NCBI RefSeq assembly: GCF_000003815.2
Contig: NC_049986.1
Span: 10,623,241-10,687,240, forward strand
Length of the DNA: 64,000 nucleotides
Direction of reading: 5' to 3'
Source of the DNA: Branchiostoma floridae
Lineage: Eukaryota > Chordata > Leptocardii > Amphioxiformes > Branchiostomatidae
The notes below the pieces were generated by a model, which searched no databases, was not told the DNA's origin, and saw nothing but the letters and a program-made list of their open reading frames with translations. A program made the position numbers and the translations under genes. Position 1 is the stretch's first letter. Each line of letters begins with the position of its first letter. Positions 23,601 to 35,400 of this stretch are shown here, in pieces.

Positions 23601-26600
23601 CGATTATTGTGCTTGTCGAGAAGGGATTCCCCGTACAATTAAGTTTTAAACACTGTACATAACGTATGTTCTATCGACCGGTCACGACCAATGGAAGATT
23701 ACCTCTTCCGAGACTTAAACTTGATCGATATCACTTTCACTTTAACGAATAGGTAAATCGATTTCAATTCAAGTATCGATAAGTGTATGGATCCACCCAA
23801 GTGTAAATGGGCAATACATTACAGTTTGGTTTCTGGGTTTAATTTTTGAATGAAAATGATGATAGTTTTCTTGAATGCCACTTTAATGCAGTAAATTCCA
23901 ATAAAGATAATAATACATCAATTGTTACGAATGTCATTGTTGAACTAGTTTAACTGTAATATCCAACACAAAAATTGGACCCATCCAAATTAAAACGGCA
24001 CCAGTCTTTGTCAAAGTATGAGCAATCCACTGCTGCCGTGACGTCACATTATGCAGATAGAACACGTGACTCAGTGAGCAGTGGATCATAAGTTGCAGGA
24101 CGTCTATGGCGCCGATCGTATTTTTTCAGGGTTGTTGTAAAGCTCTGATGTAGATGGCTTCTTTAATCCTTCTTGCAAAAAAGTCTGGTTCTATGTCCAA
24201 GATTTTAACTTTATTCAATGCGACCGAATGACTTATAAGAATGTCTTATAATTTGTGTTCAATGATCGCTTTGCATGCTTGTACCATACTATTTTTCATG
24301 TTGAATCTTTAAAACGTTACAAACATGAGTTACGACGTAGACAGCAGATGGAACTACAGTATAGAGGCGCCCAGCGGACTTTGGCTATAAAAGCCATAAA
24401 ATCGGGTCAACGATAACAGTGCCTGCTGGGCACATGAAAATACTGCCGTGTAGATAACAAATTGGCTCTCCTGAAGCCTTGAACCCGACCTTAACACAAT
24501 CAATCATAAAAACTATTTACGATCTCATTTGCACGTAGTACCTTCGAGGTTTCGTCCATTAAAATAGCCATATCGACCCTGAGGCCCGTTTACATCTGTG
24601 AGTACATTCAGGCCCGTGTGAGTTGCGCATGGATCTAAGAAAGTTTGCGGGGAAGATATATTTTCTTCTTTTCTTTATTTTCTATGCTTTTACGCGCTGT
24701 GATTTTTTCCATGTATGTCAAGAAAAAATTACTTCTTCGGTCGTCTTCGGCTTTTACCTGACAAATATTTTAAACGAGCAAATGATATCGTATTTTCCCT
24801 TTTTTCGGTAATAGTTGCACATACCTTGATTCATTTAAGTACGTTGAATACTTTTACATATGTTTACATTGAAATGGTTCCCGGTCATTACTGTTGCCGA
24901 AAAGGGTCACCCTTGGCAATAAAGGAAATACTTGTATTACTTGCAACAATTTTGCCAAATACCTCTGTACAAAAATGTAGATTCAAGAAGACAAACAGTA
25001 TGATATTGAAATAAATATGTTTTCGATGAAACCGAACAAATTATGGATACCACTCAGACTCAACACTGACTTCCCTATATAATTTTACACTACATTACCG
25101 ATGTTAGTAAAATAAGGATGTAGTAGATGTTTACCAAATAACCAAATTCTATTTTCGAATCAAGTATATTCGATTTATACACAGCAACTATGCGCCTGGA
25201 ATCTAACCGGACCCACAGTAGAGGCGTGTTTGGACAACACGATTTTACAGCCGCCCAATTAAAACTTTGGTGGCAATAACTCTTTTATACAAGTGATTGA
25301 TATTGTTTAAGACTTTAATTCTGGGATGCCAATATTCTTAACAACCTTAATTGCACAAGCGTAATTGTTAACACGCCCTAGGGACAGTTGAAGGTCGGCA
25401 GATACATAAACGAGATATGGATTTTGACTGTAGTGATTGCTTACTCGATTCTGATCGATAGATACATATTGTACGTAGTACCAGAGCTAAAAGAAACACT
25501 TAACTACCGAATGCGGCGTTAATTTGCCAATGGATTATGTATCAAAAATCATGCGACTTTTTTCAAAATTCCACTGAATTGCAGGATATGTTTAGAACTA
25601 TATGATATCAATCATCCACATGTACACCCTACAAATCTTTCCTTATAGACACTTTCCTCTTTGTAAATATTTTCAGCATGTATTTCAGAGGCGAAAAGCA
25701 CACCAGAAAGTTTTTTTGGGGGGATACGATATGAACGAAAAAATGTCATTTTTTTAAAATTTTATCAACTATAAACTATGATACTTTTAGAAATTTCCGT
25801 TCGACCTTGTCAGACACATAGCATCTAGCAACAGGCAACTGTTTAGAAATCGAATTGCCTTTCTATGCAGTTGGGACTATTAGGTACTCTAAATTATTCT
25901 TCAAGCAGAGATTCGGTCACAGCGATTGTAGTTGTCAGGATTTTTACCGGCTCGCTCCCCTTATGTTCGAGTATATTTTAATTTAGTAAAAATACGGAAC
26001 ATAACTCCATCGAGAGTTTAACGCACATTTAATCTTCGTTGACTTTCTAGGATTTGTCTCACATTTCTTGTACCTATGATATAATTAACTTACCACTGTG
26101 TGCAAGAAAATATATTTTATAGAGAAAATAAAACGAATTTTTTTCTCTTCGTATGTCTTAATATTCTCTTCGTTTATTCTCAGTCACAGTCTCACATTCT
26201 GCCTGATATACCTTGTACAAAATGAAGGTTATTATTCCATTGTAGGTTGAAGTGAGAGCGCACCACTGTTGCAGTCAAGTAGGATGGAGAACCTTAGGGC
26301 AATGGAGGACATAGACAAAAGGGGTGGGGGTTGTTGTGCACATACATAGGAATAACTCTAACAGATGATGTATATGATATGCTGCCATTGGTGAAGCTTA
26401 CAAAAATAAATCTTTACACCCATGATACAACGTTTACGTCACAGACGTTTTGGAATTTGCCAAAAATAAACATCTAGTTTTAGCCAACGGTGATTTAGCA
26501 ACTAAAATTTAATAAAGGCTTGATGTTTCAAGTCAAGGCTGATGCTAAAAATTATCGACACCGAAGCATGCACATCAAGCAACGCCAATCTTTCCGCATG

Positions 26601-26931
26601 GACACATATCGTCTCCAGAGACACGCCGCTAAAATTGTTTCGCAGTAAGGATGTCAAATAAACATAGATAAGTCCCATAACTTTGTAACATGAGCACCTT
26701 TGAATATTGGTATTTGGTGGCCTTTTAGAGTGTTGCCACGGTGTTATGTCCCAATAGGGAACTTCTATTACTCTTTTTTGACCTCGTGTGTATTTTTATG
26801 ATCACGAGTTGTGTCCGGTTGCCCCTATCGGATGTTGTCTCATCCATCATGATTGTTCATGGTCATACATGTCTAAGACAATAATTTGGATATTTTTGTG
26901 TGGAAAAAAATAGCTCTTATTGTACCAAAAA
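20666..26931. other. Non-coding intergenic DNA
   Basis: No gene recognised in 6 kb. It holds a CA-type microsatellite (about 22488-22520), a G14 run (22928-22941), a possible SINE-tail remnant (CCACCCAAGTGTAAATGGG, about 23793-23811) and an inverted repeat with CRE/E-box motifs (24025-24086). Confidence 0.45.
24025..24086. promoter_or_regulatory. Inverted repeat enclosing CRE and E-box/AP-1 motifs
   Basis: ATCCACTGCT (24025-24034) and its exact reverse complement AGCAGTGGAT (24077-24086) flank 42 bp. Inside are TGACGTCA (24039-24046), CACGTG (24063-24068) and an overlapping TGACTCA (24067-24073). These are consensus CREB/ATF, USF/Myc and AP-1 sites. A regulatory role is only inferred. Confidence 0.35.
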
Positions 26932-27076
26932 TCAGTTACTCAAGCAACTGGATATGATTTTGCAAACGGTCAGACTTTTCAAACAACATCCGTTGTTTTC
27001 CGTCAGTGATACTTAAGAAATCTTGTTGGAGAGAAATCTTGTTGAAGAGAGTTTTTATATCCTAGCTGTGAATTGA
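26932..27076 (+). repeat. Dispersed repeat family R1, copy 2
   Basis: This is the longer partner of 6387-6505, in the same orientation. It includes AAACGGTCAGACTTTTCA, ACATCCGTTGTTTTCCGTCA and a local duplication of GAAATCTTGTTGrAGAG (about 27017 and 27034). Confidence 0.6.
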
Positions 27077-27835
27077 TCCGTAGAAGAGATCTAGTTAAAG
27101 AGCAGGGTTATCCATACTATTAATTTATATACAAAAAGAGAGAAGAAGAAAATCGCATTTGTCCAAAGGCAGCACAAGCTATTGATGTACAATATATTTA
27201 GAAGCATTTTACAATATGGAGATGTAATGTGTAAATTCTGCAATTACGTTGAAAACTAGAATAGATTTGAATGACAGCATATCAAACGCAGTCGGTCTCA
27301 TAATTAAGTACATCTGATGTTGCCAACTTAAGAGCCCACTAGATGAAGCTAAATCTCCCTTAAGGAATTGGATGCCAAACAATGAGGATCGTATATTCAT
27401 TAATTGGGTCAACCTAACCGCGAAATGCAGGGTAAATCGATGAAACTCTAAAGATTATTTGATACGGAGTTAGAAGAATGACATATCAAAGTCTTAGTAT
27501 TGACAGTCATGATACTGAAACAAATTACTAGATGTTAATACTGGTAAAGATGCGTTTTCTCTAACAGTAGGCTTTTTCATCGCTATTTCATTTTTGGCAA
27601 CTGACGTTACTACCTTTGTATTATCATGAGTGTATTATCATGTTTGTAATGTTTCGTGTTGCCATGGCGACGGGTTTCTGAAAGGCAAATGTAAAAAAAA
27701 TCACTAATTTTGGTTGAAACAAAGGGATTTTAAGATTTTCTTGCTAAACTAAAACTTATTTTCATATATGTTTAATGTATAAGACATCTTAGTTGAACAT
27801 TTATAATTAAATATTCATAAATTATGCTAATGAGA
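27077..27835. other. Non-coding intergenic DNA
   Basis: No gene or distinctive element seen. Confidence 0.4.
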
Positions 27836-28270
27836 TGACGTAATTGCTCAAAATCCAAGATGGCCGCCAATAGCATGATGAAAAGTATAACCTGCTTTTT
27901 TTCACTCGGAATTCATCACTACCTGATATTTTCTTACAGAAAACATTCATTTGAACGTTTTCAATCCATTTTCATGAGGTTAAGCGTTATGTTGTAAAAA
28001 ATGTGTCTTAAGACATTCAAGGTTGATAATTAAAGATAGCGGATGTCAAAACTACAGTTGACGTCATTGTATGACGTCATTTTACGTCATTTTGACGTCG
28101 TTGCGTCATTTTCCGACAGCAGAAGTCTTATAACACTTAAATATTGATAAGAAGTCTTTATTGGTAACTTTTTGACTGAGATATTTAGGTACTATGGGAA
28201 TTCCCCGTTTAAGCCCAAAAAATCAATTAATGACGTCATAATGACGTCATATTACGTCATAAATATATAG
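27836..28270. repeat. CRE-motif-rich, probably repeat-derived stretch
   Basis: Perfect TGACGTCA occurs at 28059-28066, 28072-28079, 28231-28238 and 28242-28249. Near matches (TACGTCA, TGACGTCG, TGCGTCA, TGACGTAA) lie between and before them, and AAGATGGCCGCCAAT lies near 27861. Similar motifs at 7979-8010 suggest an interspersed repeat carrying these sites rather than a single enhancer. Confidence 0.5.
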
Positions 28271-31200
28271 AAAATTCAGGAATTATAAAACGATGAGAAA
28301 ACACCCCCTGCAAATTTGGTGATCGTATAGTAAGCCGTTTTGAAAATATGAGGTCAAGGGAATGCCCAAAAAGCCCAGTCTGGATAGGGTAAAGCATTTA
28401 CTTATTGGTACATTTTTTTACTAGTATAATAGACATTTTGTTAATCTTACACTGTACAAGCAAATCAAACCAGGAGAAGCTAAACTGATCCATAGCGCAG
28501 AAGGAGATGGTAAGAAGCAAATTTGCATCAGGCCCAAGTCAGCTTAGAGATCGTTCCTAAGTGTCGAAAGCTGCCATTATCAAAATATGAATACTTAGAT
28601 GCACCCGAAGCCGTAGAGCTGATATGATAGCACTTGGGATTTTATCACCGTCAATTCTGACCAAAGTAGGTTATATATTACACGATGCTTTGGGCAGTTT
28701 TCTTTTGGCTTCAGATGACATCCACAGCAGATCTGTTTTCAGTTTGATGACAAGCAGCAAGCAGAATCTGGCAGCTTGGTTCTACATTTACTGAAGTGTA
28801 TCTTCTCAAAATGATATCATCAGGTTGGAACGATATCCCAGAATTCTATTACACATCCAGTTTGTACTTTGCATGCGTTTCAATGTCTCACACCTCATAG
28901 CTTGAACTGAGTTCTGCTTTTGGTGAAACTCGTTGTGTGAAAGAAATCTAAGTTACCCTGAATCCCCCTTTTTTTGCACATCGATCCCATACCGTTGTGG
29001 CATATAATTCATTTTGAATGAAATTCCTTATTGTTATTAGTTTATTTTTCATTTATAATTTTGTATCCTTGTGTATTCCTTCATTTCAGTTTCCATATCT
29101 ATGTTATGCAGCCTTTTATCTTATTTACGTTCAATTTTGTTGTTTCTTTTATAGTGGGCCATCTTGGGAATCATATTTCTAAAGGTAACATTTAGAGGTG
29201 TTAGAGAAATTAAGAGATTAATTAGCAAAATGATAATAAGAAAAAAAGGCATTCTATACCTATACAAATAGCCCGGGCGGAGGGACCCCGCTACAGAGCT
29301 GTGGAGAACTCGCCTATTTCATTAAGACAAACCCCAAAACGGTCGTCAGCAGACAGTTTAAATTATTCACGTCTTGTCTAATGGCTGCAACGACAAAAGG
29401 CTGCCTGCACCATAAAACTGATTTACAGATGACACAATTTTCCACTTTTATGTCTTAATGACAAAACTGCCGTACACATCAATCTAGTATAATACTTTAG
29501 GTGCTGAAAAATTGGATCAAAGTCGTATCCATCTCTGGCGAAGCGGAAGTCTAGCGTAGAGCTTACGGGTACGAGCGTGAAATGCGTCGATGGTGAGTGA
29601 TAGTAGAGCACTTAGTCTTTTCCCCCTGGCAGCGCCGGGGCATTTCCCCCAATCTGGTCACGTTGCTTGATCTCAGATTGCAATGAAGATCCATCAATGC
29701 TTCTGCTATATTCCCTGTTATCCGTCCTAAGGTAGCGATTAGATAGTCATTCTACAATAACCAACAAGATGACCACTGTAGTAGCACCCACTTTGGCAGC
29801 CTCGCTCGTTTTAATGAAGAAATAAGTGCCGTGAATGTATTTTCTGCACACCGTCAGTTCGAATCCAATAGTACGCCCCTAATTTATATTTGCACCGTTG
29901 CACATAGAAATGAGAATAAGATCGGGGAAGATATTTGGGCCTCCAAACTAATTGGAAACCGCTGACTTGGATCGATGTAGGGCCCATGTGGCGTCTGAAC
30001 TATTGTCTAGGTTGGAACGAAGGGCCGACTCCCAATATGTCCAGTTTGTTCCCGAACATACGGGCATCTGTTGGCATTTCATTGCCCATGGTCCTTACGA
30101 AAAACAAAGTTTTTTGTTTGTTGTTGTTGTGTTCACAACCACATGTTAACCCATGCCAAGGTAGCATTGGCCGTCTTTCTTTTTTCCCAGGGCAATATAC
30201 TGACTGGTTTTTTCGCACTGCAGCTAGGTGTCGCTGTTAACAGATGGGATACCATATGTTACGTATTTGCACATATCTACATATACAGTTCATGTATTGC
30301 TAAATGTGGTTCGATGCGTAAGGTATTGATACATACATACATACATTAAATATGGGTAGTAAATGCAGTGTAAAAGGTCGTTCAGTGTGATATTACCAGC
30401 TGCTGCCGCATCGCGTTCACGCGAATTGAAGGGTATGTGTTATGTTGATATCCTTATAGCGATGGGGATTATAAAAACTACGTAATGTAGTCATATAGTG
30501 TTCTTGCCTATATGCATATACGTTTGAATGAATGAATGAATAAACGTTCATTCTACCCTCTATGTATGCAAATACTGAACATTGGTATTTGTAAAATAGA
30601 TAGCTGTTTTATATTTAGAACACCATATAATGATTCCTATAGCTGTGGTCATGTCTAGATATTTTCAAAGGCTTATCAGGTAATTTTAGGCGTACGTCGA
30701 TATCGAAGAGCATGCGTTTTGTTTTGAAAAGTAAGAGGTTTGCTTTAATGCTGTATAGTTTTTTTCGGTGCACGAAAAGTATTTTGCCTGCCCATAACGT
30801 TAAAATTCTACCATTGATGTGATTTCATTTTGTTTTTAGTATGGATCTTAGATGATCAAATTACATGCAATATAATAATCAGTCGATTTTGCCCTTACAC
30901 AGCTGACCGAAAAGGAAACGCATTTAATAAAATGAGGCAAATTTTAACTCGCTATCTAGTAGACGGATTTATTTCATACCTTTGTTGTCTTTAAGCTATT
31001 TGCATATATTATAAATAATCAATATAACTTGTTGAAGATCTTAATGATTTACCAAGTTCGCTTGTGCAGTGCATCACGTTGTTCACATACGCCACCCTTT
31101 ATATTTTTGCGGTACTGCATGTGTCCCATTTTCATTCTCCTCCCTTACAAGACATGATAATAAAATTCAATATATGTAAATGAACTATCCACGAGTGAAT

Positions 31201-32454
31201 GTTAAGGTTTTGAGTTAGACAATTTTTGTACGTATCCTTTTGGTTAATTTAATTAACCAACTGAAGTTTTTTTTTTAGACTCTAAAAATACATCACACAT
31301 CAATTGTTAGAATATTGTTAACATCGATAATCTCTTTGTATTACACATTTAGCCCCATATAAACAACTACAGATACCACATCGGCTAGTTCGTCTTTCAC
31401 TAACACAGGCAAAATTCTACAGGACCATAAATAACAAAGTTCACTACTTCGGAGACTCCAGAGATGTACTATGTACCTTATTTCTTTACAATGTAATATA
31501 CAGTAAAAGTTTTATAGTCTCATCACATCGTCGTAAGCTGCACAGTTACCTGCGTGACATGTCGACGAGACGGCCGTCATACATCAAACCGGTAAACAGT
31601 GAATTTAACGCGCCTAGGAACACCAAAGTGCACAAAAGTCCTAGTGTAATGTGATCGGAATTGCTTCTTCACCGAACATTACTGGAATTTGATCGACCAT
31701 AATAATTCTGCGCATTACATATAGGTCGAAGGTCCCTCTAGTTCTTGAAGGAAACTGATGAGTACTCAGTCCACCGGGCACTAGGAATTACCTCTAGGCA
31801 AGCAGATACCCGACACTGCACATAAAACAAGAAATTTCCAATCTAGGATACCATTGTTGAAGAAATAGTCAATCTCTGCTTCTCTAACACTCTCTAAATC
31901 TTGTTGTGGCCGCAAACTCCGTCTAGCTCAGTAAAAGTAAATTAAGAGCACATCCCAGGGCAAGTGTGTCAGAAATTATTTCTGAATTCTCGGTAACTCA
32001 GCGGTGATTAGAGATGATTGATCTACCAGAATGTATACCATGGGAGGCGGAGACCTGATTGCCAGTGTCTGATTACATTCTGAAATGATTTATACATAGA
32101 TAAAACAGGCTTATACGTGTTTTTTTACTGTATTGTCCGCTGATATGATATTTTCATTAAGTTTATACAAACATGGGCAACGATAAGATGAATAAGCAAT
32201 ATATAAATTGTACAGATACCCATATTTCCTAAAACACAAATTCCATAGTAAACGATATTTAATGGCGGCATCAGATCTAGAGAGGGAGTTTTTTTTTGCT
32301 ATGCGGAGATCCTAAGAAGAAAGCATTCACAGATTAACCGGATAAATGTCTTGGAGGTAATAGGCAGGTAGACGTTAAATTGATTTACATTTAAATCAAA
32401 AAATTCAAGTTGTATACTGGAAATTTAAATATCAATCTAGTCTAATGATGGCCG
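28271..32454. other. Non-coding intergenic DNA
   Basis: No gene recognised. Overlapping frames at 29935-30349 (65-101 codons on both strands) show no domain. Microsatellites: CATA repeats near 30332-30346 and GAAT repeats near 30524-30542. Confidence 0.4.
30199..30252 (+). repeat. Dispersed repeat family R2, copy 3
   Basis: CTGACTGGTT, then GCACTGCAGCTAGGTGTCGC and TGTTAACAGATGGGA. It is the cleanest copy of the first half; the GCGGTCCCAAACG end is degraded. Confidence 0.6.
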
Positions 32455-32720
32455 TAAGGCACCTGTTGTAGAATACCCCGGATGTAAACAAATGAAGAGA
32501 TCGCTCTCATCACGTCAAGTTGCGCGAAGTTACTTTTCAAATATGCCATATATTATCGCGTATCGTCAGTCTAATCTACTGACGTCCGGATGGCACCCGA
32601 AGCAGAATACCCCGGATGCAAATAAAAGAAGCGATCGCTCGCATGACGTATCGCTCGCAAGTTGTGCAAAGGTACTTTTCAAACACATAATTTATCAATT
32701 TGAAGAAATTGTACGTATTA
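32455..32720. repeat. Tandem duplication, two units of about 134 bp
   Basis: GAATACCCCGGATG starts at 32471 and 32605. Both are followed by AAA-AA-GAAG-GATCGCTC, then CATCACGTC/CATGACGTA, AAGTTG-GC-AA and TACTTTTCAAA. The unit structure is clear despite divergence. A 93-codon open frame across it is repeat-derived. Confidence 0.75.
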
Positions 32721-33038
32721 TAACTACATGTGAGTGTTCAGGAAGATGTGAATGTGTTATCATGTCAAGATGAGCACTTTAAAGCGTCTTGATGTCAAAG
32801 AATAGAGTATTTGTAAATAAGATCACCACCTACTTCGAGTTGCTTGTCGCCATCTTGGCCGTATCCAACAATGACCCTTTGCCCCAGAATCATGTCAAAG
32901 GTCACTTCACCGGCCATGTATATGTAAAATAGATAAATATGTACCATATGACATTCAACGATATCAAAATAGCTATGGAGCTTTTATACCGATTCCATCA
33001 CAATCGCACTATTACAATTACATTTTATGGTCCATACA

Positions 33039-33047
33039 ACAGATGTC
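33039..33047 (+). repeat. Possible target-site duplication, left copy
   Basis: ACAGATGTC is found here and at 38550-38558, just outside the two ends of the palindromic element. The inverted-repeat match starts 3 bp (left) and 4 bp (right) inside it. Confidence 0.5.
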
Positions 33048-33050
33048 AAT

Positions 33051-34905
33051 AGGGGCTGCACGAGCAACCTCCATGGAGGAGCTCTACAGAGCTGACCTCC
33101 ATGGAGGTTGCTCGTTCAGCCCTCCAGCTCCACCGTGCGAGCTCTATGCGCTATGAATACAAACACTTGGTTCTCGTCACCTTCATGGAATTTTTAGTAC
33201 GACATGGAGGAGGTTCTCTCGTAGAGGACAAACAACCGGACTGAACAGCTGTACGCAAAACATGGTACACGGGCTATGAATGTTTTTTGATTCACGTCAC
33301 CCAAAACAAATTGGTCTTAGCGCTCTATGCAGTAACAGAGGGCTGTTTGAGTAGCGCTCTACGGGTTATGACTGTAAACACTTCGTTCACGAAACCCAAA
33401 ACAAATCGGTCTTAGGGCTCCATTCAGAGATACTGTAAACAACAAACACACAGAGCCGATAGCTGATCGAGCAGCTCCACGGGCTATATAAATGTAAACA
33501 CTTGGTTCACGTCATTATCAACAAATCGGTGTTTAGGGCTCCATACAGAGATATTGTAAACAACAAACACACGGAGCCGAAAGCTGTTTGAGCAGCTCCA
33601 CGGGCTATATAAATGTAAACACTTGGTTCACGTCACCATCAACAAATCGGTGTTTAGGGCTCTTTACAGGGATATTGTAAACAACAAACACACAGAGCCG
33701 ATAGCTGTTTGAGCTGCTCCACGGGCTATATTAATGTAAACATTTGGTTCACGTCACCATCAACAAATCGGTGTTTAGGGCTCCATACAGAGATACTGTA
33801 AACAACAAACACACGGAGCCGAAAGCTGTTTGAGCAGCTCCACGGGCTATATAAATGTAAACACTTGGTTCACGTCACCATCAACAAATCGGTGTTTAGG
33901 GCTCCATACACAGATATTGTAAACAACAAACACACTGAGCCGATAGCTATTTGAGCAGCTCCACAGGCTATATGAATGTAAACACTTGGTTCACGTCACC
34001 ATCAACAAATCGGTGTTTAGGGCTCCATACAGGGATACTGTAAACAACAAACACACTGAGCCGATAACTGATCAAGCAGCTCCACGGGCTATATGAAAGT
34101 AAACACTTGGTTCACGTTACCATTAACAAATCGGTGTTTAGGGCTCCATACAGAGATACTGTAAACAACAAACACACTGAGCCGATAACTGATCAAGCAG
34201 CTCCACGGGCTATATGAATGTAAACACTTGGTTCACGTCACCATCAACAAATCGGTGTTTAGGGCTCTTTACAGGGATATTGTGAACAACAAACACACAG
34301 AGCCGATAGCTGTTTGAGCAGCTCCACGGGCTATGAATGTAAACATTTGGTTCACGTCACCCAAAACAAATCGGTCAGAGGTCTGTCCAAGCAGCCCTCT
34401 ACGGGCTTTGAATGTAAACATTTGGTTCACGTCACCCAAAACAAATCGGTCAGAGGTCTGTCCAAGCAGCCCTCTACGGGCTTTGAATGTAAACATTTGG
34501 TTCACGTCACCCAAAACAAATCGGTCAGAGGTCTGTCCAAGCAGCGCTCCACGGGCTTTACAGAGATACTGTTAACAACAAACACACGGAGCCGAAAGCT
34601 GTTTGAGCAGCTCCACGGGCTATATAAATGTAAACACTTGGTTCACGTCACCATCAACAAATCGGTGTTTAGGGCTCCATACAGAGATACTGTAAGCAAC
34701 AAACACACGGAGCCGAAAGCTGTTTGAGCAGCTCCACGGGCTATATAAATGTAAACACTTGGTTCACGTCACCATCAACAAATCAGTGTTTAGGGCTCCA
34801 TACAGAGATACTGTAAACAACAAACACACGGAGCCGATAGCTGTTTGAGCAGCTCCACGGGCTATATAAATGTAAACACTTGGTTCACGTCACCCAAAAC
34901 AAATC
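33051..34905 (+). repeat. Left inverted arm of the foldback element
   Basis: From the outside inward: terminal hairpin; a unique part with TTCATGGAATTTTTAGTACG and CAAACAACCGGACTGAACAG; then repeats. The ACAAATCGG motif recurs every 121 bp from 33521 to 34247, then every 75 bp (34366, 34441, 34516), then 121-bp units resume to 34856. That is about ten 121-bp units and three 75-bp units. The 75-bp form lacks the GTAAACAACAAACACAC segment. Confidence 0.85.
33060..33115. repeat. Terminal hairpin, left end
   Basis: ACGAGCAACCTCCATGGAGG (33060-33079) and its exact reverse complement (33096-33115) are separated by 16 bp. CCTCCATGGAGG is itself palindromic. Confidence 0.85.
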
Positions 34906-35027
34906 CACCCATCCTTGTCGGATACGGGCAATGAGGTAAAACTTCCTTGGAACGAGGTTTGCAACAGGTCTAAATATTTCTTTTATGCAACCACATGTTG
35001 TTTTTGCAAAGTGGGCAACAGAAGGCA

Positions 35028-35127
35028 NNNNNNNNNNNNNNNNNNNNNNNNNNNNNNNNNNNNNNNNNNNNNNNNNNNNNNNNNNNNNNNNNNNNNNNNN
35101 NNNNNNNNNNNNNNNNNNNNNNNNNNN
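35028..35127. other. Assembly gap, 100 N
   Basis: Exactly 100 unknown bases, which suggests a gap of standard size. It lies inside the centre of the palindromic element. Open frames across it are artefacts. Confidence 0.98.
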
Positions 35128-35221
35128 AATGCACACAAACACTAGGGATAATTATTATTTTTTGTAAGGATTGGACAAGGGAGGCTAAAAAATCCTGGGT
35201 TTGTTCAAAGGTTGAAGGAAC

Positions 35222-35400
35222 AAAAAACAACCCGGTTATGAATGAAGCAAGCGGGCCATGTTCATATGCGGGCTCTCCCAAGGAAAGCTGAAAGTTCGCC
35301 CCTTCGTGCTAATCAGAAATCGTCTCAAAAGCGCGCCCTTGCCACACCAGAACACTGACGCCAGAAGCAGCTGGCTTTCTGGCCTATGACGTAGTCCCCA
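35222..35400 (+). repeat. Inner inverted repeat of the element centre, left copy
   Basis: Matches the reverse complement of about 36526-36680: AACAACCC, TGAATGAAGC, GGGCTCTC, AAGTTCGC, CGTGCTAATC, GAAATCG, CCACACCAG, ACACTGACGCC and GAAGCAGCTGGCTT in order, with scattered mismatches. Confidence 0.7.

Noticed and set aside
34269-34727. Overlapping open frames of 80-137 codons in the foldback arms, also at 37281-37625
   Set aside because: They run across 75-bp and 121-bp repeats (multiples of 3, or open by chance) in several frames and both strands. The peptides simply repeat the DNA unit.
34885-35291. Frames spanning the N gap
   Set aside because: The middle is unknown sequence, so these are artefacts.
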